Source of the DNA: Sphingopyxis lindanitolerans
GTDB taxonomy: Bacteria; Pseudomonadota; Alphaproteobacteria; Sphingomonadales; Sphingomonadaceae
Reading direction: 5' to 3'
DNA: 64,000 nucleotides
Assembly: GCF_002993885.1 (NCBI RefSeq)
Contig: NZ_CM009578.1
Coordinates: forward strand, 1,367,251-1,431,250
Numbering within the stretch: position 1 is the stretch's first letter; every line of letters starts with the position of its first letter. Position numbers and translations under genes: made by a program. This document shows, one piece after another, positions 33,975 through 42,496 of this stretch. The notes under the pieces were generated by a model. The model saw only the letters and a program-made list of their open reading frames with translations. It searched no databases and was not told where the DNA came from.

Positions 33975-36095
33975 TCAATCGGCGTCCGACTGGATCAACG
34001 CCCCGCAATCGGCGGCGACATTGTCCGCCGCCCACGCCGCCGCCCCGTCGATCGCGCGGCGATAGACCGGCATCGCCGCCGCCATCGCCGCGTCCTGATA
34101 GGATCGGCGCGTGGGCGACGCCGCCTCGCGCAGATAGCGCATCGCCATCTGCCCCGCCGCGCCGCGATGTTCGCGGTTCGCGAACAGCCAGCGCTCCCAC
34201 ATCGTCGTCCGCGTGTCGGGCTCGGGCGAGTGGATGAAGGCGTCGGGATCGCAGCAGAATTCGATCAGCGCACCGGCGAGGTCGGTCGTCGGCGCCAGCG
34301 CGCGGCGCAGGCCCCACATGATGACGCCATGATGGTGCGGGCGGCGCTGCGACGTGCCGCTGGCCCATTGGGCATCGACCGTGGCGGGGTCGAGCACGTT
34401 TTCGCCCCACCATGATCCCGCCCGCCGGTGCAGCGCGCCGCCGCCCGTATCGAAGCCAACGAAGATCAGGCGGCCATCGCCGATCGGGATCAGGCTGTGC
34501 CAGTCGATATAGGCGACATGACGCGCGCGCGCGCATCGCCGGGTGACGATGCCGGTCACGATCCGCGACGACCATTGCAATTCGTCGCCGCCATATTCGA
34601 CCCCGTGCGGGTCGATATATTGGCCGCAGCTCAGCGCGTTGGCGACCGCCCAGTCGCCGTGGACCCGGTTCGCATCTGCGACCGCCGCGTCCCATTCGCC
34701 GACCAGCGCCTCGTCGAGCCCGGTGCGCTGTGGCAGAGCGTCCCGGATCGCCGCATAGACCGGATTGGCGGGCGGCGCCGCGCCGAAATCGATGAAATTG
34801 CGATTGAGATCGACATTATTCTCGTTGACCCGCAGCATATGGGCAAAGCCGAACGGATTGACCGCATGCACGAACAGTATCGCGACCCCCTTGGGCAACG
34901 CTTGCCCGGCGTGCCCGGTCAGCCAATGGACCTGCGCCGCCGATCCGTTGAAGCCTTCGGCGCCGTGCGTGCCGCACAGCGACAGGACGACGACATCGGC
35001 ATCCTCGGGCCCCAGCCAGGCGGCGTCGATGAACAAAGGTTCGCCGCCGGGTCCGTCATGGCCGGGCAGTCGATGCGCCTCGACCTCGGCGCCGGCGCGC
35101 TGCGCGGCATCGCGAAACTTGCCGCGCGCCGCGCTGTAATCCTCGGCAAAGGCGGGATGCGGATCGGCAGCGGCGGGGCGATCCTCGTGCAGCGCCGCGA
35201 TCCGCACCGCCATATGATCGCGCCGGTCGCGCAAGGCGGCCGCGCCCGGATCGGCGAGGCGCGCGCGCCATTCGGCAGCGACCCGATCGCGCAGTTCGGG
35301 GGTCCACGCCGGAAACGGATCGCGGTGGACCAGTTCTTCGCCAAAATCGAACGCGGCGATATGGTCGAGCCACGCCGCCGGATCGGCATCGCGGATGTTG
35401 AGCGCATAGCCGCCGAACAGCCCGACCGCGGCGGTGCGTGGGCCGATGCCGTGCATCAGCGCCTCGTCGACCTGCGTCACCGTCGCCTCGCCCCGCGCGA
35501 TCATCTGAAGCGCTTCGCGCGCGACCGCCATCTGCAGCCGGTTGGCGAGGAAGCCGGTGACTTCGCGGTCAAGCCGCAGCGGATGCTTGCCCACCGACCG
35601 ATAGAAAGCGCAGGCGCGCTCGATCGCCGCTTCGCTGGTCGCCGGGCTGCCCACCACCTCGACCAGCGGGATCGCATAGGGCGGGTTGATGGGGTGGCCG
35701 ATCAACAGCCGTTCGGGATGGCGGCATTGCGGCTGGAACAGCGAGATCGGGAAATCGGAGGTGCTCGACGCGACGACGACATCGGCGGGCGCGATGCGGT
35801 CGATGTCGAGGAACAGCCGCCGCTTGAGCTCGAGCGATTCGGGCGCGCTTTCCTGCACGAACATCGCGTCGGCCAGCGCGGTTTCGAGGCGATCGGTAAA
35901 GGACAGGCGGGCGCGGATGTCGCCGACCGCGACGCCCAGCACCATCGCGACGCGGATCGCCATGGCGTCGAGCGCCGCTGCCGCCGCCGGATCGGGATCC
36001 TGCACCTGGACCCGGTATCCGCGCGCCGCGAACAGCGCCGCCCAGGCGTTGCCGATCACCCCGGCGCCGATGCAGGCCACCGTTTCTTCTTGCAT
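33975..36095 (-). CDS. fusion: 3-hydroxyacyl-CoA dehydrogenase-like domain plus DUF2817 carboxypeptidase-like domain
   Basis: One uninterrupted 706-residue frame. Residues 1-300 are an NAD-binding dehydrogenase of the L-carnitine/L-gulonate 3-dehydrogenase type (CIGAGVIGNA at 8-17, SSTSDFPIS near 110, GHPINPPYAIPLVEVV near 133, GFLANRLQ near 181). After a linker (about 300-315) comes a DUF2817 domain of the M14 metallopeptidase group: GTHGAEGFNGS with His377 and Glu380, NENNVDLNRNF, and His533 in YIDWHSLI. The ATG at 36095 has an AGGGG site and fits the predicted promoter; one at 36116 lacks a site. The two domains are normally separate proteins. Confidence 0.82.
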   Translation of the reverse strand: MQEETVACIGAGVIGNAWAALFAARGYRVQVQDPDPAAAAALDAMAIRVAMVLGVAVGDIRARLSFTDRLETALADAMFVQESAPESLELKRRLFLDIDRIAPADVVVASSTSDFPISLFQPQCRHPERLLIGHPINPPYAIPLVEVVGSPATSEAAIERACAFYRSVGKHPLRLDREVTGFLANRLQMAVAREALQMIARGEATVTQVDEALMHGIGPRTAAVGLFGGYALNIRDADPAAWLDHIAAFDFGEELVHRDPFPAWTPELRDRVAAEWRARLADPGAAALRDRRDHMAVRIAALHEDRPAAADPHPAFAEDYSAARGKFRDAAQRAGAEVEAHRLPGHDGPGGEPLFIDAAWLGPEDADVVVLSLCGTHGAEGFNGSAAQVHWLTGHAGQALPKGVAILFVHAVNPFGFAHMLRVNENNVDLNRNFIDFGAAPPANPVYAAIRDALPQRTGLDEALVGEWDAAVADANRVHGDWAVANALSCGQYIDPHGVEYGGDELQWSSRIVTGIVTRRCARARHVAYIDWHSLIPIGDGRLIFVGFDTGGGALHRRAGSWWGENVLDPATVDAQWASGTSQRRPHHHGVIMWGLRRALAPTTDLAGALIEFCCDPDAFIHSPEPDTRTTMWERWLFANREHRGAAGQMAMRYLREAASPTRRSYQDAAMAAAMPVYRRAIDGAAAWAADNVAADCGALIQSDAD

Positions 36096-36130
36096 ATCCG
36101 CCCCTGCCCGCTCCATTCGTCAATGTTATA

Positions 36131-36158
36131 ACTATATCAAAAAATCATGGATTGACAA
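36131..36158 (-). promoter_or_regulatory. predicted promoter of the fusion gene
   Basis: On the minus strand TTGTCA (36158-36153) and TATAGT (36136-36131) are 16 bp apart in an AT-rich island. The -10 box is identical to that of the TonB receptor promoter. The expected transcript start near 36124 leaves a leader of about 30 bases to the ATG at 36095. A plus-strand TTGACA at 36152 overlaps it and may serve the POT transporter, though no good -10 box was found for that. Confidence 0.5.
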
Positions 36159-36215
36159 CTTTTGTAATTTCTAGATCATCGGCCGCACGGCATTTGGCCG
36201 ACGGGGGCGATCGCG

Positions 36216-37484
36216 ATGACGGCAGAGGCGGAAAAGAGCTGGTTCGGTCACCCCGCGGGGCTGACCATCCTGTTCCTGACGCAGACGTGGGAACAGTTTT
36301 CCTATTACGGCATGCGCGCGATCGTCGTCTATTACATGGTGACCGACCTGATGATGAGTCAGGCGAAAAGCTCGATGATCTTCGGGGTCTATGTCGCCTT
36401 CTTCTATCTGACGCCGATGCTGGGCGGGGTCATCACCGATCGCTGGCTGGGGCGGCGGCGCGCGATCATCCTCGGTGGGGCGATCATGGCGCTCGGCCAT
36501 TTCCTGCTGACCTTCGAACCCTTTTTCTATGCCGGGCTCGCCGTGATCGTGGTCGGCAACGGATTCTTCCTGCCCGCGATCCCGGCGCAGATCGGCGACC
36601 TCTACCAACCCGGCGACCCGCGCCACGCCGGCGCCTATAATATCTATTATGTCGGCATCAACATCGGCGGCTTCCTCGCGCCCTTCGTCTGCGGCACTTT
36701 GGGCGAGCTTTATGGCTGGCACTGGGGGTTCGGCGCGGCGGGGGTCGGTATGCTCGCCGGGCTGCTGCTCTATATCCTCGGCGGCAAATATCTGCCCGCC
36801 GAGCCTGTCCGCCAGCCCGCCGTCAAGACCGCGCGGACACGCTTTTCGCGCCGGATCATCCTGCTGATGCTGGCGGTCGGCTTTGCCACCACCCTGTTTC
36901 GCGGCGCCTATCAACAGGTCGGCAACACGGTGGCGATCTGGCTGGAAAGCGGGGTCGACCGCGGCATCGGCGACCTTTCGATCCCGATGACCTGGTTCCA
37001 GGCACTCAATCCGCTGTTCGTCTTCGCGCTGACCCCCTTGCTGCTGGGCCATTGGCGGCGACGCGCCGCGGCGGGACGCGAGCGCCCGGCAATCGGCCGG
37101 ATGGCGCTCGGCGCGGCGCTGGTCGCGCTGTCCTTCGCGATGCTGGCGGCGCTGGCCGCGATCGCCCACGGTCAGCCGATCCTGTGGCCGTGGCTGGTCG
37201 CCTTCTTCGCGGTGCTGACGCTCGGCGAGCTTTATATCCTGCCCACCGGCCTCTATCTGTTCGATCGCCTCGCGCCGCCCGGATCGAGCGCCTTCGCAAT
37301 CGCCGCCTGGTATGGCACCATCTTTACCGGCAGCCTGTTTTCGGGCTGGGTCGGCACCGCCTGGTCGGCGATGAGCCCCCCGGCCTTTTTCCTGCTGCTC
37401 GCCGGATGCGCGCTGGCCGGGGCCGCGATATTGGGGCTGCTCGGCCGGTCCGATCACTCGCGTCCGGAGAGCAGCGCCTTGTAG
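36216..37484 (+). CDS. POT/PTR family oligopeptide transporter
   Basis: A 422-residue MFS-type peptide transporter with about 12 helices. QTWEQFSYYGMRAIVVYYM at 23-41 is the helix-1 signature, YYVGINIGGFLAPFVCGTLG near 148 the second. The proton-coupling ExxER motif reads Gln23-xx-Glu26-Gln27, so the first Glu and the Arg are replaced. Peptide import linked to protons is the family role; coupling may differ here. A CGGGGGC site precedes the ATG at 36216. It is divergent from the fusion gene and its end overlaps a convergent amidohydrolase by 31 bp. Confidence 0.84.
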   Translation: MTAEAEKSWFGHPAGLTILFLTQTWEQFSYYGMRAIVVYYMVTDLMMSQAKSSMIFGVYVAFFYLTPMLGGVITDRWLGRRRAIILGGAIMALGHFLLTFEPFFYAGLAVIVVGNGFFLPAIPAQIGDLYQPGDPRHAGAYNIYYVGINIGGFLAPFVCGTLGELYGWHWGFGAAGVGMLAGLLLYILGGKYLPAEPVRQPAVKTARTRFSRRIILLMLAVGFATTLFRGAYQQVGNTVAIWLESGVDRGIGDLSIPMTWFQALNPLFVFALTPLLLGHWRRRAAAGRERPAIGRMALGAALVALSFAMLAALAAIAHGQPILWPWLVAFFAVLTLGELYILPTGLYLFDRLAPPGSSAFAIAAWYGTIFTGSLFSGWVGTAWSAMSPPAFFLLLAGCALAGAAILGLLGRSDHSRPESSAL

Positions 37485-38680
37485 CGTTCGGCGAGCAGGG
37501 TCTGGCGCGTGTCCATCGGCATCTGGCGACCCGCGATGAACACCGCCGCCGGTCCGTCGCCGATCTCGAGCGGATCGCCCTGCCAGACGACGATATCGGC
37601 GAGCTTGCCTGGCTCGATCGACCCGAGCCGGTCCGCCACGCCAAAAATGATCGCAGGGTTCAGCGTCACCGCCTTCAGCGCCTCGGCCCATGGCAGACCG
37701 TTGCCGACCGCATTGCCGGCATAAAGCGCGACCAGCCGGGCATCGTGCGGCGCCCCGGCGCTGAACCGATTGAGCGGCGCGATCGCGATCATCACCCCCG
37801 CCTTGGCCAGCCGCGTCGCATTTTCCTGCGTCGCCGCCATCGTCTCGAAATCGACGGGCAGATTGGCGTAGCTGTCGACGATCACCGGGATTTTCGCCGC
37901 CGCGATGCGGTCCGCCACCGTCCAGCCTTCGGTCGCCCCCATCATGATGACGCGGATCGTCGGGTGGCGCGCGGCAAAGGCGATCAATTCCTCGATATCG
38001 GGCGCGCGTTCGACATGCGCCACGATCGGCAACTTGCCCGCGAGCATCGCCCGCAGCGCTTCGCCGTCCGGCCCCTCGGTCTCGGGCGCGGTGCGCAGCG
38101 CTTCTTCCAGCGTGATCCACGCCGCGCCGCGCGCGCCGCCGGCGGCGGCGGCGCCCACCGACCCCAGTTCGACGAGCGCCAGCGCGCGAGGCTGGAACAG
38201 CGGGGCGGCGGCGTCGCCGGTCTGGATCAGCGCGCCGATGCCGCCGAAGATCGACCGGCTCGCCATCGGAAAGATCGCGCCGCGCGTCACCCCCTCGACC
38301 CGCGCCGTCGGGATGATGGTCGAGGCCGGGTTGATCCCGTAACGCACGTCGAAACCGGCGGCGAAGGGCGCGCCCGGCGCCGACTGGTCCTGCGTCGAGG
38401 GCACGGTTTCGACCTCGACCAGCCCAAGCTGGCTATAGGCGCTGAACAGGCCGGGCGTCACCGGCTGCCCCTTGGCATCGATGACGCGCGCATCGGCGGG
38501 GACGGCGACCGCATCGCCGACCGCGACGATGCGGTCGCCCCGGATCAGCACCGTCCCCTTGTCGATTACCCCGCGCGCCGACAGGCTGTGAATCTGGCCG
38601 TTGACGATCGCCACGGTCTCGGCCGCGGCGGGCATGGGAAGCAGCGCGAGCATCAGCGCCATCGCCCGCCCCGCCCTCAT
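37454..38680 (-). CDS. exported amidohydrolase-fold protein lacking HxH
   Basis: A 408-residue protein with a signal peptide (about 1-20) and an amidohydrolase frame: AIVNGQIHSLSARGVIDKGT, then PIVAHVERAPDI near 219 and LNPAIIFGVADRLGSIEPGK near 350. In place of the PGLIDxHxH zinc motif it has PGLFSAYSQ (76-84), with Tyr82 and Gln84 where histidines are expected. It may be a catalytically altered or non-metal partner. The ATG at 38680 overlaps the stop of the upstream complete amidohydrolase by four bases, and tandem pairs like this suggest a heteromer. Confidence 0.8.
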   Translation of the reverse strand: MRAGRAMALMLALLPMPAAAETVAIVNGQIHSLSARGVIDKGTVLIRGDRIVAVGDAVAVPADARVIDAKGQPVTPGLFSAYSQLGLVEVETVPSTQDQSAPGAPFAAGFDVRYGINPASTIIPTARVEGVTRGAIFPMASRSIFGGIGALIQTGDAAAPLFQPRALALVELGSVGAAAAGGARGAAWITLEEALRTAPETEGPDGEALRAMLAGKLPIVAHVERAPDIEELIAFAARHPTIRVIMMGATEGWTVADRIAAAKIPVIVDSYANLPVDFETMAATQENATRLAKAGVMIAIAPLNRFSAGAPHDARLVALYAGNAVGNGLPWAEALKAVTLNPAIIFGVADRLGSIEPGKLADIVVWQGDPLEIGDGPAAVFIAGRQMPMDTRQTLLAERYKALLSGRE

Positions 38681-40158
38681 TTCATGTCTCCTGCGCCCGA
38701 TTGGCCGAGCTCGAAATCGCTCACCCAGCGCGACGCCGGGTTGCTGCGGTCATAAACGATTGCGCCATCGACGAAGACCTTTTCGCTGTGGGTATAGATG
38801 GAAAAGGGATCGCCGCTCCACAGCACCACATCCGCCATCTTGCCCGGCTCGAGCGATCCGGTGCGATCGGCGATGCCGAGCGCGGTCGCCGGATTGTACG
38901 ACATCCATGTCCAGGCGTCGGCTTTGGAAATGTCGATGCCCAGCCGATGCGCGGCGGCGCGCGCCTTGGCGCCTTCCTGGTTCAGATGCTGGATGGTGAC
39001 GCTGTGATCCGAATGGATCATCGCGCAGCCGCCCGCGCGGTGGACGAGGCCGATATTCTGCTGCACCCCGTCATAGGATTCCATATTATACCCCCACCAG
39101 TCGGACCACATCGCCGCGCAGGTGCCTTCCTTCTTCAGCAGGTCGGGGATTTTATAGGCCTCGACCGCATGGTGGAAGGCGCTGACATGATAGCCGAATT
39201 CGCGCGCCATGCTTAGCACCATCGCCATTTCGTCGGCGCGGTGGCAGTGCATATGGACGCGGATATCGCCATCGAGCACGCCCGCCAGCGTCTCGAGCGT
39301 CAGGTCGCGGTCGGGGGCGACCAGCCCCGTCGCACCCGCCGCCTTCGCCTTGTCATAGGCGGCCCAAGCCGCGCGATATTTCTGCGCCTTGATCCAGGTC
39401 GCGCGATAGATGGCGAAATTGCCCATCCGCGTCGCCGGGCGCTCGCCCTTGGTGCCATAGGGATGATTGGCCGCATTATACGACATGGTCGGAATCTCGC
39501 CGCACGCCATCTTGAGCCCATAGGGCGCACCGGGAAATTTCATGGCCTGCGCGGTGCGCGCCGGCACCGTTTTCAGCACCGCCGTCCGCCCGCCGAACAA
39601 ATTGCCCGATCCGGGCAATATCTGCTGGGTGGTGACGCCCCCCGCGGCGGCGCGGCTGAACGCCGGGTCCTGGACCAGCACGCCATGTTCGACCCACACT
39701 TCGGCGGTCACCGGCCCCACGAACTCGTTGACGCTGTCGGCGCCGACCACTTCGGGCATCGGGCCATTGCCGACATGGCTGTGGACGTCGATGATCCCCG
39801 GAGTCACCCATTTGCCGGTGCCGTCGATCACCTCGGCATCGGCCGGAGCTATAATGTCGCGCCCGACCGCGACGATCTTGCCGCCCGCCAGCAGGATCGA
39901 ACCGCCGTCGATCTGCTGTCCCCGCCCGTCGAGCAGCGTGGCGCCGGTGATCATCACGGTGCGCGACGGCAAGGGCCGATAGGTCGACGAATAGGGGTCC
40001 TTGATCGACGGCGCGCGATCGGACGCCGCCCCGACCAGCAGCAGAGCCGCCGCCAGCGCCCCGGCACAGCGGCCGATCGAAAATCCCCCGGCGCCCTGCT
40101 CGATCATCCTCTGGCGCATCCTAATCCTTTCGGATCGTCCCGCCCGTTCTACGCTCAT
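38677..40158 (-). CDS. exported amidohydrolase with intact metal site
   Basis: A 493-residue amidohydrolase. A hydrophobic segment (about 30-46) acts as signal or anchor. The metal site is intact: PGIIDVHSHVG (His126, His128), VHMHCHRADEM near 305 and IHSDHSVTI near 388, with the catalytic Asp in HSDH. TALGIADRTGSLEPGKMADV is the usual C-terminal part. Relatives cleave dipeptides, imides or N-acyl amino acids. Two starts are possible: ATG 40158 (AGGGGG site, four-base overlap with the PaiB-like gene) and ATG 40119 (AAAGGATTAGG site). It is paired with the HxH-less protein downstream. Confidence 0.84.
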   Translation of the reverse strand: MSVERAGRSERIRMRQRMIEQGAGGFSIGRCAGALAAALLLVGAASDRAPSIKDPYSSTYRPLPSRTVMITGATLLDGRGQQIDGGSILLAGGKIVAVGRDIIAPADAEVIDGTGKWVTPGIIDVHSHVGNGPMPEVVGADSVNEFVGPVTAEVWVEHGVLVQDPAFSRAAAGGVTTQQILPGSGNLFGGRTAVLKTVPARTAQAMKFPGAPYGLKMACGEIPTMSYNAANHPYGTKGERPATRMGNFAIYRATWIKAQKYRAAWAAYDKAKAAGATGLVAPDRDLTLETLAGVLDGDIRVHMHCHRADEMAMVLSMAREFGYHVSAFHHAVEAYKIPDLLKKEGTCAAMWSDWWGYNMESYDGVQQNIGLVHRAGGCAMIHSDHSVTIQHLNQEGAKARAAAHRLGIDISKADAWTWMSYNPATALGIADRTGSLEPGKMADVVLWSGDPFSIYTHSEKVFVDGAIVYDRSNPASRWVSDFELGQSGAGDMK

Positions 40159-40754
40159 GTCCGCCCCCTGTCGAAACGCTGCATCCAGGCCACCATGTCG
40201 GCGTCGGGCAGCGAGCCGATGATCGACGCCCGCGTTTGCTGGCGCTCGTCCTGCCCCAGCTTGAACTTGCCGGTGAGTCCCGTCACCACCGCCCGGAATC
40301 CGACGATGTGGCCGAGCATGTCCCGATAGCGATCGCCCAGCTCGGCGATCGTCCAGGGCCTCAGCCTCCCCTTCTCCATCGCCTCGACCAGTCTTTCGAG
40401 CGCATATTCGGTGAGCGCCGCGTCGAACCGCACATCGGCGCGGACCCGAAGCTGCGCATAATTCCAGGTCGGAGCCCAGTCGCGCATGCCGGCATGGTCG
40501 GGGCTGATATAGCTGTCGGGCCCCTCGAACAGGATCGTCGCGCGCGGATCGGCGGTCAGCGCCGCGCGAAGCGGGTTCGACCGCGCCAGATGACCGATCA
40601 GTTCGACCAGCGCCCCATCTTCGTCGAAACGGCCGATAAGCGGCAGGAGGCTCGCCTCCATCGCCGCCGCGCCGCCGCCGCAAACCCAGGCGAGCGGATA
40701 ATCCTCGATCAGCTTGCGCACGTCGGCTCCGTCAAATCGCTCGAAAAGCGTCAC
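40155..40754 (-). CDS. FMN-binding split-barrel protein, PaiB family
   Basis: A 199-residue protein matching the PaiB-type FMN-binding split barrel: EDYPLAWVCGGG, PLIGRFDEDGALVELIGHLARSNP, ILFEGPDSYISPDHAG and WNYAQLRVRADV. Members are described as negative regulators or protease-synthesis factors, but FMN-dependent oxidoreductase or FMN-binding storage roles are also possible. The start is the GTG at 40754, placed five bases after AAGGGGG; the frame is open to 40796 without family similarity. It heads the operon with the two amidohydrolases and is divergent from the MocR regulator. Confidence 0.8.
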   Translation of the reverse strand: MTLFERFDGADVRKLIEDYPLAWVCGGGAAAMEASLLPLIGRFDEDGALVELIGHLARSNPLRAALTADPRATILFEGPDSYISPDHAGMRDWAPTWNYAQLRVRADVRFDAALTEYALERLVEAMEKGRLRPWTIAELGDRYRDMLGHIVGFRAVVTGLTGKFKLGQDERQQTRASIIGSLPDADMVAWMQRFDRGRT

Positions 40755-40959
40755 ACCGCCCCCTTCAGATCCCGTTGCGCCTCGCGCCGCCGCCAACGGG
40801 CGAAGGCGGAGCGCCTGTCGCTTTCTTCCACCCTCTCTGGCCCTCCCACAAGCGCCAAAAAAAGAAAATCGGAGGGACCACTTGTGCGTTGTGGCGGTGC
40901 ATTGCGGCCATTAGGATTGGTTCCGGCTTATAAGTTTGTTGGCGAGAAGGACCGGTCCA

Positions 40960-42426
40960 ATGCTCCGCCCCTGGCAACTCAGCCTCAGCGACCGCATCGA
41001 CGCTACGCGCGACACGCCGATCTATATGCAGATTATCGAAGCGCTCGTTCGCGATATCGAGCGCGGCAGGCTGACCGCGGGCAGCTATTTGCCGAGCAGC
41101 CGCGAACTGGCGAAAACTTTGGGCGTCAACCGAAAGACCGTGGTCATCGCCTATGAGGATCTGATCGCGCAGGGCTGGCTCGAATCGGCCGCGACGCGCG
41201 GGACGATGGTGGCGACGGCGCTGCCCGATCCGGTGAAGCGGCAGCACGCCGACCCCGAACCCACGATGAGCAGCGTCGCGGTCGACTATCGCTATGCCGC
41301 GCCGCCCGCGCGCCCGATCGCGCTGCCGGGGGGAAGCGGGCTCAAGATCGACGAGGGCGCGCCCGACGGGCGGCTTTTCCCCGCCGAACTTCTCGCCCGG
41401 GCCTATCGCGCCGCCACGAACCGGGCGGCGGAAACCAACGGCTTTCAATATCGCGACCCGCGCGGATCGGCGGCGCTGCGCGACGGCATCGCGTCGATGC
41501 TGCGCGGACAGCGCGGATTGTTGGTCACGGCCGACAATATCTGCATCACGCGCGGCAGCCAGAACGGCCTCTTCCTCGCCGCGCAGATCCTTCTGAAACC
41601 CGGCGACGCGGTGGTCGTCGAGGCGCTGACCTATGAGCCCGCCGTTGCCGCCGTTCGCGCGCTTGGCGCGCAGATCGTCCCGGTCGGCCTCGACGAGGGC
41701 GGGATCGATATCGACGCGGTCGAACATGCCTGCCGCCGCAACGCCGTGCGGGCGGTCTTCGTCACCCCGCACCATCAGTTTCCGACCACCGTCTCGCTGC
41801 GCCCCGGACGGCGCCTCCGGCTCATCGAACTGGCCCGCCTCTTCGGCTTTGCGATCATCGAGGATGATTATGACCATGAGTTTCATTTCCAGTCGCAGCC
41901 GCTGCTGCCGCTCGCAAGCTATGGGCCGGGCCAGACCATCTATGTCGGATCGATGTCGAAACTGCTGCTACCGGCGCTTCGCGTCGGCTATATCGCCGCG
42001 CCGCCCGCGGTCATCGACGCGATCGCGCACCGCGTATCGCTGACCGACGGCATGGGCAATGCGCTGACCGAGGATGCGGCCGCCGCGCTCATCGAAACGG
42101 GCGAACTGCGTCGTCACGCGCGCAAGGCCTGGCAGGTCTATGCCGAGCGGCGCCGGAATTTCGCCGCCGAACTCGACGAGGCGCTCGGCGATATCGCGGA
42201 TTACAAGATGCCCGATGGCGGGCTCGCCTTCTGGTTGCGCTTTCCCGGCAGCGACCTCGACGCGATGGAGGCGCGCGCAGCGGCGCTGGGCCTGCGCTTT
42301 GCCTCGTCGCGCTCGTTCATGACGCATGACGAGGCCCCGCGCGGCCTGCGGATCGGCTTCGCCAGCCTCAACGCCCATGAGGCGCGGATCGCGCTGGCGG
42401 GACTTCGCGAAGCGGCGGGAGGCTGA
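40960..42426 (+). CDS. MocR-type regulator (GntR HTH plus aminotransferase domain)
   Basis: A 488-residue PLP-binding regulator. The N-terminal GntR winged helix (about 15-85) shows LPSSRELAKTLGVNRKTVVI. The C-terminal fold-type I aminotransferase domain has TRGSQNGLFLAAQILLKPGD near 190, EDDYDHEFHF near 300 and the PLP-lysine region GSMSKLLLPALRVGY near 330. MocR proteins usually control a divergent gene; here that is the PaiB-amidohydrolase operon. A plus-strand promoter TTGTGG (40889) - 17 bp - TAGGAT is possible. AGAAGG precedes the ATG at 40960. Confidence 0.87.
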   Translation: MLRPWQLSLSDRIDATRDTPIYMQIIEALVRDIERGRLTAGSYLPSSRELAKTLGVNRKTVVIAYEDLIAQGWLESAATRGTMVATALPDPVKRQHADPEPTMSSVAVDYRYAAPPARPIALPGGSGLKIDEGAPDGRLFPAELLARAYRAATNRAAETNGFQYRDPRGSAALRDGIASMLRGQRGLLVTADNICITRGSQNGLFLAAQILLKPGDAVVVEALTYEPAVAAVRALGAQIVPVGLDEGGIDIDAVEHACRRNAVRAVFVTPHHQFPTTVSLRPGRRLRLIELARLFGFAIIEDDYDHEFHFQSQPLLPLASYGPGQTIYVGSMSKLLLPALRVGYIAAPPAVIDAIAHRVSLTDGMGNALTEDAAAALIETGELRRHARKAWQVYAERRRNFAAELDEALGDIADYKMPDGGLAFWLRFPGSDLDAMEARAAALGLRFASSRSFMTHDEAPRGLRIGFASLNAHEARIALAGLREAAGG

Positions 42427-42496
42427 CGCCTTGGTCCCATAGTCAGTCCCATTATTGGATGTTTTGCGAACCAGCTGGCTGCGGAAAGCTGCGACC

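Noticed and set aside
21713..37484. A microcystin-degradation (mlr) cluster
   Set aside because: A serine hydrolase and a peptide transporter are present, but no MlrA-like membrane protease or MlrC-like metallopeptidase was found.
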